This document shows, piece after piece, positions 41,639-61,829 of a stretch of 64,000 nucleotides of DNA (positions are counted from its first letter, which is position 1; every line of letters begins with the position of its first letter). A program made the position numbers and the translations under genes. The notes under the pieces were generated by a model that was given only the letters and a program-made list of their open reading frames with translations, was not told where the DNA came from and made no database searches. Origin of the DNA: Strix aluco (lineage: Eukaryota; Chordata; Aves; Strigiformes; Strigidae); assembly GCF_031877795.1 (NCBI RefSeq), contig NC_133957.1:7121009-7185008 (forward strand), given 5' to 3'.

Positions 41639-44595
41639 CAGCATGGAAGGTCACCAACTCACAGTGTAACTTCCAAACAGGGTTGTGATGTCACATACAC
41701 ATCATGGGAGGAGAGGGTCTCTCCTGCTGGCAGGTGTAACAGGGATGGAGCCGAGCATCTGCTTGGCATGGGGGAGGTCCTGGCTTCACTCCCCAGCATC
41801 TCCAGAGGTGCTTCCACCCTGACTGCCCAGCCTCAGGCAGGTGTGGGCTGCAGTTCAGGCACTGGTCCTCTCCAGGCCCTGAGGGCCTGTGCTGCCCACC
41901 CAGGGCTCATCTGCGAGGGGATGAGGGCAGTGGGAGGGCTGTGTGTGCCGCCTCTGCTGAGCCCCTCTTGGAGGAGAAGAGGGCGGCTGTGCTGGACCTG
42001 AGCTCAGGTCACTGCCCTGTGCCACAGACCCCCACCACCCAGGGACAACGCTGACAGCAGAGTGTGCTCCTCTGTGGGGAGAGCTCAGGGAGGGGAAAGA
42101 TGTCAGCAGCACGCTAGGAATCCTTTCTTGCTGCACTGAGAGATGTGTTGTGAGTGTGCTGGTCCAGCCCAGGTGTCCTTTGGGACCAGGGACACACTGA
42201 CCTGGTGGCTTCCCAGGGGTGAGGGTCTGAGATTGTCCTTTCTCCAGGCGGAGATCCCATACCACATGGGAAACCTCCTCTGTGCCAGCAGGTAGCAGGG
42301 TCAGAGCTGGATGAGCCTGGCAGGGCTGTGGGACTCCCAGCTGGAGCAGAGGCATTTCTTACCCCAACCCTGTCTCTAGGTCCTTCTCCTTCCACCATCA
42401 CCACTGGTTTGAGCAGAGCCTCAGCTCAGGGAACCCAGAGAGGCTGAGGTCAGGCACAGCCCTGCCAAGGAACTGGTAGGGCCGGTGCCCACTTCTTGTT
42501 CCTGGGGTGTTTGGTGTCTCCGTCCAACCTGTGTTGGTGGGATCGGAGAGGCACAGGTCTGTCCACAGCCACGCAGAGGCGGCGATAGCCAGGAGATGGT
42601 GCCTTGGCTGCTTCCCCAGCAAGACACTGGCAACTAAATTGGGGTGTGAGGCATGGACTTTCACTTCAGGGTGCCCAGACCCTGGGCATGGTGAGCCCAA
42701 ACTCAGAGAAATAAGGCTGGTCTCCCATGGGCTTTCCACAGCTGAGCTCTGCCCAGTGTGGGGCTGCAGTGCTGAGGGCTGGGGTCTCACTGCGACCCCC
42801 CTCAGGTAGGTCCTCAGAAGCTGCAGGAGCACCCACAACTCTGGGGCACAGTGACAATTCTGCTTGGCTGCAGAGAATGGAGCCAGCCGTCAGGGCCAGA
42901 CTGTTCAGGTCCCCAAATGCCATGAAAGAGGTTCCTTCTGCTCAGGGGTGTTGCCCCCTCCAGCATACCCAGGCCTGGGGCTTCTTTCTCCAAGAAGGAA
43001 GAGGCAAACCTCTACCAGCTGCCAGAGTAAGGGAGAGATATTATACCTGTGGGAGGGCAGAGTTGGTGGGGAGGTGGCATGGAACAGGCACTGGGCTCTT
43101 CTCCACAGTCCCCACTTGGGGCACCTTGAGTCCATACCACCCATAGGCGTCCACCATCTTGTGTCCAGAAGATAACACTTCCTTCTTCTTCTTTACTTCA
43201 CTTTTAGACCTTATTTCTCTGAGACACAGGGCTGGAGCTTATCCCAGTGGGAGTTTTGCAGGGGATGGAGGCTGTGTTTGCAATGCCCATGTATGTCACC
43301 CATCAGCGTGGGGGTCTTGCCCTGGGAACTCTGGTCTCCCATGGGGGCTGCCAGCAAGAAGGCTTCCGGGTGTGGGGCAGAGGGATGTGTGAACCTCATC
43401 TCCACCCAGCTCCCCTCAGCTCCCCCCAGGGTCACCCCAGGGGTGGAGGAGCTCCCAGCAGGGAATGGGGCAACACTGCAATAGGAGAGGATGTTGCCAA
43501 CATCTGCCTCTTCCCCGCTTGTGCTCCAGGGCCAGATCCTGCTGTTTGCAGGGCTGCAGAGCTGCAGCTGCTCCCCACAGGGAATCCTGCCACAGACACC
43601 CAACGCACATTCCAGCCCGTGGCAGAGAAGCCTGTTGGAGAAGAGCTGGCAGGGTGTGGAGACCCACCAGCGGCAGCAGGGAGGGCAGTTTGTCAGTTTG
43701 GGCGCCAGGTCCTGCGCAGGTGTCAAACCCTTCTCCCGGCCTGGCTCCTGCATGAGAGGATTCTCTGCCCATGGGCGCTGGGGCAGGTGAAACCCCAGCT
43801 GAGGGAAAGGGACACTGGCTCAGCTCTCAGCAGCACCTGTTTTACTGGAGGGATGCAAAATTTCCACTGCCATGGAAATGTGCCCACATGAGCAGCCGCC
43901 TGCATGGGGCCTTCTCCAGGCCAGGAGCTCGTCCAGGAGGAGGAGGATGGGGGCCCAGGGCTGCCACAGGTCTGCAAAGCAGCAGGAACAGCCCATGGAG
44001 ACGGGTCCTGGTAGAGCATGAGGAGAGGGAATCCCAGCCCCATGTGTCCAGAAAATGGCTCTGCACTCTGTGCTGGGGCACTGGGGAGTAGAGCTGCCTC
44101 CTACGTACTGGGGGAGATAATCCACAGGCCACGATCCTCCCTGGTCTGGCTGGGATGTTCAGGGACCTGTGGTCACCTTAGGCTCACTTCTATGAGCCAA
44201 AAGCCCAGGGCTTCCCCTGACATGGCAGCTCTGTCATGGCCTCTGCACTGTGGGACCAGCGTGGCCGAGGCAGGGCCTGGGGCAAAGAGCAGCTGGAACC
44301 CCCAGGTGAGGAGATGGGTGCTCCCACAGGGGTACATCAAGGGACCTACCATAGAGGCATTTTGACTAGAAACTGCCTGTGGCCAGCAGGATGGAAATAT
44401 TTCTGTCACTAAGATTATTCCCCAGGGTCCATGGGCTCTCGCAGCCCAACAGCCTGACCCTGAGTCTGCTGTCCCTGAGACACAGCCCTTCCCTACCACT
44501 GTGTCTTTGTTCTCTGCTCCCCTGACCAGCCTCAGGATGATGCCCTGACACCTGGCAGGCAAGGAGATGCTCTGGGTCAAAGCCCCCAGAGACTT
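41639..44595. other. Long stretch without recognised gene
   Basis: GC-rich, unique-looking DNA between the class II provirus and the 3' end of SRCR copy B. Several frames of 100-210 codons exist on both strands, but none shows a domain, codon bias or conserved exon borders. I assign nothing. Confidence 0.5.
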
Positions 44596-44601
44596 TTAAT
44601 A
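44596..44601 (-). terminator. Candidate poly(A) signal of SRCR copy B
   Basis: Minus-strand ATTAAA, 210 bp beyond the stop codon at 44811. It lies just left of the point where similarity with copy A can be followed (44711 equals window position 1), so copy A cannot be compared. Confidence 0.35.
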
Positions 44602-44810
44602 AGAACAAATAAGGATGCACAGCATAAAAATGGGAATAAAAATAGAGGAAACTCCAGGTGATTTCTGCTGCCCATAGGTCAAGCGAGTCGGTTCCCCAGT
44701 GCTCACGGCTCTCCCAGCTGCACAGACCTCTCCTCCCTCCCAGCTGCACCCAGCTGCAGGGCAGGGATGGGCTCTCCTGGCCTGGGGCTCAGGGACTGTT
44801 GTGCACCATG

Positions 44811-54940
<10,130 letters not shown>

Positions 54941-55014
54941 CCTGAGCCTCCTGCCCTGCCTGCACATCCCTGCTGTGCCACACTCCCTGTCACAGCTCCT
55001 GGGAACTCGTGGGG

Positions 55015-55651
55015 TGTAAGGAACTGTGTTGGACTTTTGTCTCAACATTGCTGTAGCACCACCACCATTTCCTGGCCCCAGCACCCCGTTGCCATGGAGG
55101 AGTACGCCCTGAAGGAGACGAAGGGTCCCAGACAAAACCACAGCATCCGCCCGAAGCTAAATCTGGATGTGGGAGATGCGCCAGCCAGCATGACCAGCGC
55201 CTGGGCATCTGCGCATGGGGGACCATGAGACCAGGAGCCCCATGATCGGGGTGAGACGTGCAGGCTGGCACGAAATGGGCGGACTCCTTGGAAAAGATCG
55301 AGGGGACTGGGACAATAAAAGGACTGTGTACTCCTCCCAGGGTGCTCCCCTCTTCAACACCTGCTACGTGGGGCCAGGACCTCAGCGGAGCTTGGAGCAC
55401 CACCACCCGCACCGAGTCCGAGCCACCGGAACATCGCTGGATCCCTGGTGGTGGTGGTAATTAGCTGCATACCTACCGTCTTTCTTGCTTAGGGTTTCTG
55501 ACTTTCCCCTTCTTTTCCTCTCTGTCCTATCGCTAGTACTAATTGTTATAGCAAATAAAGTTTACAAGGTTATACAGCATCTGACCTCGTTTGCGTCTTA
55601 ATCTCGCTCTTGGGATCGTTTAAGAACCCGCCCCGATATTGGATCGGGACA
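55015..55651 (+). repeat. 5' LTR of the young provirus
   Basis: Starts TGTAAGGAACTGTG, ends GATCGGGACA. TATA-like AATAAAAGG at 55314-55322; AATAAA at 55554-55559. Its U3 start lies 74 bp from the SRCR copy B ATG, pointing away from it. Confidence 0.9.
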
Positions 55652-55659
55652 TTTTTAAT

Positions 55660-55677
55660 TGGCGTCACGGACAGGAT
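55660..55677 (+). promoter_or_regulatory. Candidate primer-binding site of the young provirus
   Basis: TGGCGTCACGGACAGGAT, eight bases after the LTR. I cannot assign the tRNA with certainty; the TGGCG start and CAGGAT are reminiscent of serine tRNAs. Confidence 0.45.
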
Positions 55678-55946
55678 CCCTTGAGACGAGAGTGCTGTAC
55701 TATCTTGCTGTGTTAGATGTAAACCCCTCAGGATGAAATAACCCCCTTTGTGTTACAGTAAGGTGTGACCTCCTGAGACTGAACAGGGGGTACTTGCATA
55801 TCCAGGTGTGGCCCTCTCAGGACGATAGTCCCCTTTGTATTGCTTTTGTGTTAAATTCAGATTTGGCCTCCTGAGAGTGAACAGGGGAAATTTGACATTG
55901 TGTAATATTCTGTAACTGAGGAGTTGTTGTTTTGCTTTGGAGAAAA

Positions 55947-57662
55947 ATGAACCTTGTTTTAGAAAACCCCTCAAAAGAGGAAGTACCCAACATAGGGAAG
56001 GAAACTTTGTTTAAATTGTTAGAGAAATATAAATCAAAACCTTCGGTACCTGGAATGGATTGGGCCTGAGGGAATTGGTACAACTTACAGGCTGTCACTG
56101 ATAGGATTGTTGCTTTGCAGAAAGATGCAAAAGTCAGGTCTGGCAAGGGCAAAGGTTTTATTTGTGCAGTGTTAGGAGCGAGTCTGGCAGCTGCGGTGGA
56201 AGAGAAAAAGCAGAAGTTGTATCAAACTGATATTGTAATAGACTCCCTGCAGACGGCCGTACAGACCCTGCAGAACCAATTGAGAGAAACCAAAGAATTA
56301 CTAGAGGAGGAAAGGGAGCAAAATATAATATTAAAGAATGAGTTGAGGGAACAACTCTTGGCGGAGGCGGATACACTGGCGGAGGCGGAGGTGAAGCTTC
56401 TGGAGAAGGGGATACGGCAAATTTATCCGCAAGAGGATTTGCAAAAGGCAAAAGAAGCCGTAGAAAGCCCCCCCCATATGTATCCGCTGGTTAAAACAGA
56501 GTATGTGTACGAGGACGATAGAGATAACCGTCCTCAGGTTATCACCAAAGAAGTCCCATTTACATCAACTGAATTGGCAAAGCTGAAAAAGGATTTTGCA
56601 AGGACTGCAAAAGAATCAGAGACAGAGTATGTGTGGAGAGTGTCGTTGTCAGGAGGGGATGGAATTTTATTGTCAGAGAAAGAAGCAGAAGGATATTGGG
56701 GTCCGGGTGTGTTTTTAAGGACCGGCGACCGCCGAGCCCCATGGTCATTGACTCAGAGAGTTGCGTACTGGGCTGGAGGGCTGAACCCCTTGGAGAGGGG
56801 GGATCCCCTTGCCATAACAGGTACAGTGGATCAGTTAGTGGAAAGTGTGCAGAAGGCAGCCTGCCTGCAGATGATGTATGATCGGGAGCTCAAGCCTAAC
56901 CAGGGCTCCCCGATGATGATGCCTGTGGACCCAGAGAGGATGACTCCCCTGATACGAGGACTTCCTGACTCCCTGAAACCCATTGGCATTCAGTTGCAAG
57001 GGAAGATTCAAAACACCCCCAATGCGGAAAGAATGACGGCTGCTCTGGAGGGGATAGTGACCCCTGACCACCGACAGCCAGGGAGGAAAGTATGGACATG
57101 GGGAGAGGTAGCCCAGGAATTGATTAATTTTGGGAGAAAATATGGCCCCGTTGGTGGATCGTCCCAAAGAACTGAAACCAAGGTCGTACGGGCTGTGGAG
57201 CAAATGAATGGGCGACAATCATCCATGAGGAAGGGCCAAGGCTTGGGATCACCCCGATGTTGGAATTCTGGGAGAGAGAGACCCCTAACTCGACAGGGAC
57301 TGTGGCAACTAGGGCTTCAGAAAGGCATTCCCCGTGACTTGATGGACGGACTCCCAACCCAAAAATTAGAACAACTTGTGCAGAACTGGCGGGTGTCACT
57401 GCACAAGGTCTCCAGGTCCCTAAAGAGGATGGCGAGGTCAGTTGCCTCCTGCCCGGCCTGGAGGACAGCTCGCAGCTGTTACACCTCCACTCCCAGCAAT
57501 CCATCTCATTTTCCAGGACAACCTGTCTTGGCCGCACTTCCTACAGTGGGCACAGTGCCGCTGGTGTTGGACACACCCCTTAATAAGTACACCTGGAAGG
57601 CCAAAGATGCTTATAGAAAGGAGCACAAAATTAATACAAGGTGGATTATTCCATCTTTCTGA
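55947..57662 (+). CDS. Gag-like coiled-coil protein of the young provirus, in-frame TGA at codon 41
   Basis: The frame starts ATG at 55947 ([20 protein letters not shown]), meets TGA at 56067-56069 (after PGMDWA), and is then open for about 530 codons to TGA at 57660-57662. A long coiled coil lies at about 56205-56440 ([20 protein letters not shown]), followed by a capsid-like part ([60 protein letters not shown]). The C-terminal third turns basic and low in similarity from about 57215 and may be out of the ancestral frame. No zinc knuckle seen. The role would be particle formation. The early TGA could be a tryptophan mutation, a read-through site or a sign that translation starts later. Confidence 0.65.
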
Positions 57663-58822
57663 TTATAACTCACCTCCGGTTCTCAAAAGGAACCGAGAAG
57701 ATTTTTCTTTCCTTTTCTCTCGCAGGTCAAACCTCCCCCGGAGAACGATATACTGAGTCACGTCGGGGGATTCTTATGTGGTTTTTGACCCTTTGTATAG
57801 TATTGATGTTTGTTGCCTTATTAATATTTGTAGGATGTGTTGTGTACCATCGTCGAAACTGTTTTGGGCGACCGTTCTCCCCTCCCTTGGTTCCGGAGGA
57901 AGCTCTGGCTCTCTAAGTGCTAACCAAGAATGGTGGGTCAGCAATTTCAATACAGTCCATACTGGACTGAGGATGCTGATCCCTGGCAACTCCACTTTCC
58001 TGGAAAAGGTACTTGTTGCCTTAAATGGACAAAAAGAGAGAGGAGTACGAGTCGGGGAAAGTGTTTGTGAATGGGCTTTATTCCCAGGCTTTGATTATTA
58101 TGACCCCTATTGTAGGCCACCACTCCAGTCACGGGGTGGTATAACAACCCACTACCTCAGGTGGGAATAAAATTATATGATAAGTTAGGGAACAAAAGGA
58201 TTGTCCGCAACCAGCGATCTGTTGAGTTTAAAATAGGTGAAACTCAAAAGTGGGGGGAAAATGAGTGGCCCCCTAAAAGAATTATTGAGCATTATGGGTC
58301 TGCCACTTGGAATCCCAATGAACCGATAATAATTCGACTACAAGCAGTCCTAGAAATTATTACTAATATAGACCTTGAACTCAACAATCTCAACAAATGC
58401 ACACTGCAATCCTTCAACATCGCATGGTTTTAGACCACCTACTAGCTGAAGAGGGAGGAGTGTGTGGAAAACTAAATGTTTCTAATTGTTGTCTGGAAAT
58501 AGCCGATGTAGGTGAAGTAGTCCTTCAGCTGACCACAGACATTAGGAAACTAGCTCATGTCCCCGTTCAAACATGGAATGGTTGGAGTGGTGATCTATGG
58601 TCGTGGCTACCCAGAGCACCATGGGTAAAGCAGCTTCTATTTTATCTCATATGTGCATTTGCCGCCTTGATGTTTTTGCCGTGTGTTATTCCTTGCTTTA
58701 TTCAGTTAGTCCAACGTGTTGTCTCTAACATGCAATTTATATCTACTGTCTCACCTGATGGTGTAAAGCAGATTCGTATTGTTCGCCAACCGAAACCTGT
58801 AGCTGTATCAATCATTTAAACC
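57641..58822 (+). pseudogene. Env-like remnant of the young provirus
   Basis: A splice-acceptor-like TTTTCTCTCGCAG ends at 57725. After it, GILMWFLTLCIVLMFVALLI could be a signal or anchor. Surface-like fragments follow in several frames (WALFPGFDYYDPYC; GSATWNPNEPIIIRLQAVLE). The transmembrane subunit is clearest at 58397-58819: LLAEEGGVCGKLNVSNCC gives C, seven residues, CC; a membrane anchor QLLFYLICAFAALMFLPCVI follows. At least two frame changes, one near 58400. Probably no functional envelope. Confidence 0.65.
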
Positions 58823-58962
58823 TTAATCTTAGGATAGATGTTTTTAGGCCTAAACAGCACATGCGCTCTGGATTGAGGGCATCCATTTTGGCAGGTCCCC
58901 GGCTCAGGCAAGTCCGACCACCATTCGTTTTTTTGGCGTTGCAGCTTGTGATAACAATCAGA

Positions 58963-59316
58963 ATGTATGCCCTTTTAATACTTGATTTTTTGGCTCTTAC
59001 TTTGTTGGCTATTGCTGTATTTACTCTTGCGTTTTGTATGTTTTCGTCCGGTAAGTGTCCATGTAAACCGTCTTGTAGTTGTGCTGTCTCATGTAAACAA
59101 TCATCTCCTTCCCCTCCCCGCCGCCAAGGACCGAGAGCACATCCCTCGGTCCGCCCTAAGACGGGACCAAGGGCACATTCCTCGGTCCGGTCTGAGAAGG
59201 AGCCGAGAGCTCATTCCTCGGTCCAGTTTGAAATGGAACCAAGATCGCATTCCTCGGTCCGGGTTGGGATAGAACCAAGGACGCATTTCCCGGCCCTGGC
59301 TGAGACAGCGCTTTAA
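58963..59316 (+). CDS. Small membrane protein frame 1 of the young provirus (helix, CPCK cluster, 12-aa repeats)
   Basis: From ATG at 58963 the frame encodes 117 aa: a hydrophobic helix (ALLILDFLALTLLAIAVFTL), then FSSGKCPCKPSCSCAVSCK, then about five 12-residue repeats of the type PRAHSSVRxExE. An upstream in-frame ATG at 58861 would add 34 residues. I know no family. It could be an accessory protein unique to this element. The related frame at 59594 has the same helix-CPCK plan. Confidence 0.45.
   Translation: MYALLILDFLALTLLAIAVFTLAFCMFSSGKCPCKPSCSCAVSCKQSSPSPPRRQGPRAHPSVRPKTGPRAHSSVRSEKEPRAHSSVQFEMEPRSHSSVRVGIEPRTHFPALAETAL
59128..59300 (+). repeat. 36-bp tandem repeats with inverted arms
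   Basis: About five units in phase with the reading frame. Each spans a GGACC(G/A)AG arm, a short GCACATTCC-like spacer and CTCGGTCC, so each can form a hairpin (GGACCGAG against CTCGGTCC). The units drift in sequence but keep the 36-bp period. Confidence 0.7.
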
Positions 59317-59593
59317 CTTCGTTTAGTTAAAAACCTGTTAATCAATACTGTTACTGTTATCTTTTTATAAGTTTATTTAGAATGTTGTTAATGTTGTTAT
59401 GGATAGTGTTGTTTATTTACCTTTAAGTTTGGGAAAGAAGTTTCTAGGCCCTAATGGCGCATGCGCAGTGGGAGAAAGGGGGCAGGGAAAGGAATTTTTT
59501 CCTGCTGCGCATGCTGATCCCAACTGCAGCGGACGGTGTGGACGGCCAGGTCTCAAACATTTTGTGGTATTTTGGTTAAAACCGCGGGCAAAG

Positions 59594-59749
59594 ATGGAAG
59601 ATGTATCAGATTTGATTTTGATTCACGTTGTAATCTTTGCTTTCTTAATCACTATCCTAATTGTTATGCTAATTCTCCTTTTTTGTCCCTGTAAATGTCA
59701 ATCATGTAAACTGCCATTACGTTCTTCTGTCAATTCTTCGGAGCCTTAA
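59594..59749 (+). CDS. Small membrane protein frame 2 of the young provirus (helix and CPCK cluster, 51 aa)
   Basis: ATG at 59594 in a good context (AAAGATGG). MEDVSDLILIHVVIFAFLIT starts a long hydrophobic helix, followed by LLFCPCKCQSCKLPLRSSVN and the end at 59749. Its upstream region (TTTCTAGGCCCTAATGGCGC then ATGCGC) repeats that of frame 1 (TTTTTAGGCCTAAACAGCAC then ATGCGC), so the two arose by internal duplication. Function unknown; type III-like or signal-anchored topology is possible. Confidence 0.5.
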   Translation: MEDVSDLILIHVVIFAFLITILIVMLILLFCPCKCQSCKLPLRSSVNSSEP

Positions 59750-60056
59750 AATTAGTTCATAAGATGCTTTGGCTCTATAAAAGTGGTTAGTTGTAAGCAT
59801 GATATATCTGTTAAAAGATGTTATTGGTTATATGTTTGTCAGTTAAAAATGTTTATATTTGTCATTAATGATATGTTTGTTAGTAAAAATGCTTATACCT
59901 GTTAAAAATATTGTTAAAGACATGTTTATGGAAGGAAAATCTGCTGGACATCGTGTTTGCTATTGTATTTTGCACTTTTCTGGTCTTTCTCTCTCTCTCT
60001 CTGTACTGTTATCTTTATTGCCACCACGAAGACAGCAATGTTGAGCCACGGGGTGG

Positions 60057-60693
60057 TGTAAGGAACTGTGTTGGACTTTTGTCTCAACATTGCTGTAGCA
60101 CCACCACCATTTCCTGGCCCCAGCACCCCGTTGCCATGGAGGAGTACGCCCTGAAGGAGACGAAGGGTCCCAGACAAAACCACAGCATCCGCCCGAAGCT
60201 AAATCTGGATGTGGGAGATGCGCCAGCCAGCATGACCAGCGCCTGGGCATCTGCGCATGGGGGACCATGAGACCAGGAGCCCCATGATCGGGGTGAGACG
60301 TGCAGGCTGGCACGAAATGGGCGGACTCCTTGGAAAAGATCGAGGGGACTGGGACAATAAAAGGACTGTGTACTCCTCCCAGGGTGCTCCCCTCTTCAAC
60401 ACCTGCTACGTGGGGCCAGGACCTCAGCGGAGCTTGGAGCACCACCACCCGCACCGAGTCCGAGCCACCGGAACATCGCTGGATCCCTGGTGGTGGTGGT
60501 AATTAGCTGCATACCTACCGTCTTTCTTGCTTAGGGTTTCTGACTTTCCCCTTCTTTTCCTCTCTGTCCTATCGCTAGTACTAATTGTTATAGCAAATAA
60601 AGTTTACAAGGTTATACAGCATCTGACCTCGTTTGCGTCTTAATCTCGCTCTTGGGATCGTTTAAGAACCCGCCCCGATATTGGATCGGGACA
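60057..60693 (+). repeat. 3' LTR of the young provirus
   Basis: Identical, as far as I can read, to the 5' LTR. Preceded by GAGCCACGGGGTGG, a poor polypurine tract; the 230 bp before it are AT-rich with degenerate GTTAAAAATGTTTAT repeats and a short CT-repeat near 59990. Confidence 0.9.
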
Positions 60694-60698
60694 TGGGG

Positions 60699-60870
60699 AC
60701 AATGACGACGGGAGGGCAATATATCTCTGCTGATGCCAGCCCAGCTACAGGAAGAGCCAATCAAAGCAGCAGCCCCTTTTTAGACATTATCGGAACCTAT
60801 CTCCCCTCCGACACAGCCCAGCCCTCCAATGAACTTCTCCAGTGCCATTCATGACCATATATGAGGGATG
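60699..60870 (-). promoter_or_regulatory. Displaced ancestral promoter region of SRCR copy B
   Basis: Matches 10306-10480 upstream of copy A, including CATATATGG on the minus strand near 60857 and the TTTGATTGGC motif. It is now about 5.7 kb from the copy B start codon because of the provirus. Confidence 0.35.
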
Positions 60871-61829
60871 GCTCCGCTGCAGGTGTCACGTCACTGTGGC
60901 GGTGGGGTGTCACAGGACAGGGTCAGTTGTAGTGGGAGAAATGGGTTTTTCATGCCTTGAACCCTGCTGTGTGGACCAGGAGCACTGAGCATCTCCTATA
61001 CTGGGCACAACCAAGAGCCCAACATGCGAGTGTCCAGCCATCCCCATGCCATGGGAACAACAGGGCTGGGACTGCACCGGGCGCTGTGTCAGGAAGGGAA
61101 CAGCCCCTGCCCCTGCTTCAGACCCTTTGTGCTGAGAGCATCAGCTGGGAAGGGGCCTTATCCCAGGCCAGAGCCCCATCCCAGGAGCGCTGACTCACCC
61201 GTCCCTCCCTGGAGAGCCCCACGGAAGGTCCCTTCCAATGAGATGGAGCTGGAGCTGGGACATGGCCCTGTCCTGGCAGCAGACACACAGCTCAGACATA
61301 TCCCTGACTCTCAGCATGTCATTGAGGGGCCGTTATTCCCCACGGGTGGCTCGGGAGCTGCAGCCTGCAGGTGCACAAACCACAGCCCACGTGACCTCGC
61401 AGCGCTCCCTGTGCTCCCCCCGCAGAGCCTGGGCAGGAAGTCTGTGGTTTCCTCCTGGCACCAAGCCCAGGCACATCCCTCTGGTACCCTCAAACTCCCC
61501 CTACCCCAACAGCTCCAGCCAGGGCTGCAGGGGCTGCTCCTTCAGCCTTGCAGACACGGGGCCGGGCAGCTCCTGGCCACCACAATGCCCCTCTGATGCA
61601 CACGGCTGCTCTGCACTGAGCCCCATGGCCACAGGGTGCCATCGGTGACGTGACCTCACACCCTCCTATGGCCACCACTGTTTGCTCATGAGTTACACTG
61701 ACAGTGACCTCACACCCTCCTGCTGCCACTGCTTGTGTGCACGAGTCACACTGTCACACGTGTGTGTGGTGTATGGACTTCTGCTGGCAATGGTTCTTCC
61801 AAAAAGCCATATTTGGGCACGGTCTAAAG

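Larger units (their letters stand above)
55015..60693 (+). mobile_element. Young LTR provirus, pol-less, inserted next to the SRCR copy B start
   Basis: Two 637-bp LTRs that I read as identical (55015-55651 and 60057-60693), TG...CA ends, and a 5-bp target repeat TGGGG (55010-55014 and 60694-60698). Copy A has the empty site with a single TGGGG at 10301-10305. The interior holds a gag-like frame (55947-57662), env pieces (57641-58822), two small membrane-protein frames (58963-59749) and an AT-rich tail. No protease, RT or integrase motif is visible, so it would need enzymes from elsewhere. The gag-like coiled-coil protein and overall plan recall the avian ENS-1/ERNI (Soprano) family; that is from memory and unverified. 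Confidence 0.9.

Noticed and set aside
41639-44595. Several 100-214 codon frames on both strands
   Set aside because: No domain, no matching splice borders, compositional shadows in GC-rich DNA. No SRCR or other family motif found.
55215-55464. Open frames inside both LTRs of the young provirus (81 and 68 codons)
   Set aside because: They appear twice only because the LTRs are identical; no protein signature, and they overlap the promoter region.
56068-56070. Selenocysteine reading of the early TGA in the gag-like frame
   Set aside because: No SECIS-like element is apparent and the family gives no reason to expect it; mutation or read-through is simpler.
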